From positions 1-55,875 of the forward strand of contig CAZYVT010000018.1 in NCBI GenBank assembly GCA_964651335.1: a stretch of 55,875 nt of DNA. Direction: 5' to 3'. This DNA is from 2-02-FULL-66-14 sp964651335. Its GTDB lineage: Bacteria; Pseudomonadota; Gammaproteobacteria; Burkholderiales; SG8-39. The notes beneath the pieces were generated by a model. It saw only the letters and a list, made by a program, of their open reading frames with translations, made no database searches and was not told the origin of the DNA. Every line of letters begins with the position of its first letter. The first letter of the stretch is position 1. The position numbers and the translations under genes are program-made. Below, in pieces: positions 55,301-55,875 of the stretch.

Positions 55301-55490
55301 CCTGGCGGTCGTCGGTGGGCTGCTGCTTTCGCAGCTGCTCACGCTCTACATCACGCCGGTGATCTACCTCTATTTCGAGCGCCTGCAGCAGTGGATCGGT
55401 CAACGCCGCGCAGCGCGAGAGCCGCAGGCCGTCCCTGCAGGGGGCGTCGCCACTCCCGCAGGCCCGCGCGCGCCGGAAGCGAATTCCTAG
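52338..55490 (+). CDS. RND multidrug efflux pump, HAE1 family (MdtB/MdtC/MuxB-like)
   Basis: A 1050-residue proton-driven pump with the usual twelve helices and two large periplasmic loops. The N-terminus MNFCELFVRRPVMTILVMAG and the helix-4 proton-relay aspartates Asp401-Asp402 (VGFVVDDAVVMLEN) are clear. LPSEDSGQLFCFVEGPQ and GIVKKNAILMIDFA are family landmarks. The substrates (drugs, bile-like compounds or aromatics) cannot be read from sequence. It forms a two-gene unit with the adaptor upstream. Confidence 0.9.
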   Translation: MNFCELFVRRPVMTILVMAGILIFGLASYRMLPVSTLPNVDFPTIQVSADLPGASPETMASAVATVLEKQFSTIAGIDEMSSVSGQGVTRITIVFALDRDIDAAAQDVNSAIASAARQLPATMPAPPSFRKVNPADFPVYYLALTSSQLPLSTVNEYAETYLAQRISTINGVAQVQIYGQQKYAVRVQVDPNALAARGVGINEVEQAVSQANVNLPTGTLYGKDRIFAVQATGQLNDAAAFRPVIVTYRNGSPIRLQELGRVIDDVQNDKVAAWFKGKRGIVLAIQRQPGTNTIDVVDAIKKLLPTFRAEVPPAIDIETLYDRSLTIRRSVDEVQFTLYLALMLVVLVIFIFLRNVAATIIPAIALPMSIIGTFSVMYLFGFSLDNISLMALTLCVGFVVDDAVVMLENITRHIEQGKSVMQATLDGSREIVFTIISMTISLAAVFIPVLFMGGILGRLLHEFAVTIMAAVLISGLVSLTLTPMMCSRILKPHRADRRHGRVYMAFERGFDAWKHAYDVSLRWTLRHQRAVMVAFLAICVATGILFERAPKGFLPSEDSGQLFCFVEGPQDISFEAMNRLQQQVSEILRNDPNVDAAMSFVGAGGTSPSMNRGRITITLKPFKERKPADQVVRELRPRLANIMGAKVFLQNVPAIRIGGQLTQSPYQYVMRSANIEELYHWAPVIEQKLKTLPRLVDISSDLQITRPEVTVEIEREKASALGVSAQSIEMALNNAYGSRQVSTIYTATNQYYVILELAPRYQTDPSVLPLLYVRSSTGALVPLNAVAKLAYGVGPLQVAHLGQLTSVTFSFDLRPGVALSQAISEVEAAMRDLQVPATLTGTFSGTAQAYQSSLRGMGILLLLSIVVIYLVLGILYESFIHPLTILSGLPTAGLGALLTLMAFGIELNMYAFVGIIMLVGIVKKNAILMIDFALEAQRKEGMAPEQAIYQAGLVRFRPIMMTTMAALMGSLPIAIGFGAGGGARMPLGLAVVGGLLLSQLLTLYITPVIYLYFERLQQWIGQRRAAREPQAVPAGGVATPAGPRAPEANS

Positions 55491-55565
55491 ATCGCGAACT
55501 CGATCAGGAGCGCCTCTGCGCCATTCGCCGGGCGATGCTAGCATGCGATCCGAAAGGGGCATTGC

Positions 55566-55875
55566 ATGGCCGTGAACCAGGACACGCGCAGCATGGCGCT
55601 CTTCTGCGACTTCGAGAATGTCGCGCTCGGTGTGAAGGAGGCGAAATACGCGCAGTTCGACATCGGAAAAGTGCTCGAGCGGCTGCTGCTCAAGGGATCC
55701 ATCGTGGTGAAGAAGGCGTACTGCGACTGGGACCGCTACAAGGACTTCAAGCCCGCGATGCACGCGGCGGCGTTCGAGCTGATCGAGATCCCGCACCTGC
55801 GGCAGTCCGGGAAGAACTCGGCCGACATCCGCATGGTGGTGGACGCGCTCGACCTGTGCTACACCAAGGCGCACG
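55566..55875 (+). CDS. NYN/PIN-like domain protein (LabA/DUF88 type), N-terminal part
   Basis: The frame runs off the window end; 103 codons are seen. ALFCDFENVALG (Asp15, Glu17, Asn18) and SGKNSADIRMVVDALDLCY carry the acidic residues of NYN nucleases. Such proteins process RNA or act in RNA turnover; some carry C-terminal OST-HTH domains, which would lie beyond the edge. It begins 75 bases after the RND pump stop. Confidence 0.75.
   Translation, partial: MAVNQDTRSMALFCDFENVALGVKEAKYAQFDIGKVLERLLLKGSIVVKKAYCDWDRYKDFKPAMHAAAFELIEIPHLRQSGKNSADIRMVVDALDLCYTKAH

Noticed and set aside
51897..55874. Very long minus-strand open frame across the RND pump and the NYN gene
   Set aside because: Low-complexity His/Arg/Glu-rich composition and full overlap with two clear genes on the other strand; a composition artefact.

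Overview
The window is about two-thirds G+C by eye. It reads as chromosome of a facultatively anaerobic, aromatic-degrading betaproteobacterium of the Thauera/Azoarcus kind. Two things support this. First, there is a Thauera-type ATP-dependent benzoyl-CoA reductase operon with dienoyl-CoA hydratase, ring-opening hydrolase, ferredoxin and 2-oxoglutarate:ferredoxin oxidoreductase. Second, there is the core block mrcA <> pilMNOPQ-aroK-aroB-gltB-gltD, followed by cyaY <> lptM-lysA, an arrangement usual in Betaproteobacteria. The taxon is an inference. I saw no rRNA, tRNA, CRISPR array or insertion sequence.

Region 1 (1-6.7 kb, + strand): the 3' part of a molybdopterin oxidoreductase, its four-cluster Fe-S subunit and its NrfD-like membrane anchor, then a phenylacetate-CoA ligase. 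Together these look like the phenylacetyl-CoA:acceptor oxidoreductase (PadBCD) plus ligase that start anaerobic phenylacetate oxidation. Behind them lie a polytopic NnrS/heme-copper-like membrane protein, a hemerythrin-domain protein and a tandem-GNAT protein, all overlapping.

Region 2 (6.7-12.6 kb, +): an acyl-CoA module (SDR, unusual crotonase, acyl-CoA dehydrogenase, TetR regulator, canonical enoyl-CoA hydratase). It is driven by a promoter that overlaps a perfect TGAATGA-N4-TCATTCA operator. A hipBA toxin-antitoxin pair with two palindromic operators follows.

Region 3 (12.6-23.3 kb): the anaerobic benzoyl-CoA core. On the minus strand is oah-dch-bcrC-bcrB-bcrA-bcrD-fdx. Divergently on the plus strand is korA-korB, a diiron ferritin-like protein and a RidA-like protein. 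The two operons share a 323-bp intergenic region with a clear palindrome, and almost every junction is an ATGA overlap. KorAB would reduce the ferredoxin that feeds BcrABCD. BcrABCD makes the dienoyl-CoA that Dch hydrates, and Oah opens the ring. The zinc-type alcohol dehydrogenase Had, expected between Dch and Oah, is not in the window.

Region 4 (23.3-33.8 kb, -): cytochrome c, glmS, glmU, then a signalling block. That block holds a response regulator-adenylate cyclase, a stand-alone response regulator, a large Cache-HAMP-3xGAF histidine kinase, and two orphan ABC-type substrate-binding proteins with a duplicated 3' tail between them and the kinase.

Region 5 (33.8-55.9 kb): housekeeping genes gltD, gltB, aroB, aroK and pilQPONM on the minus strand; mrcA on plus; cyaY on minus; then lptM, lysA, an RND membrane-fusion protein and RND pump, and a NYN-domain gene cut by the window end, all on plus.
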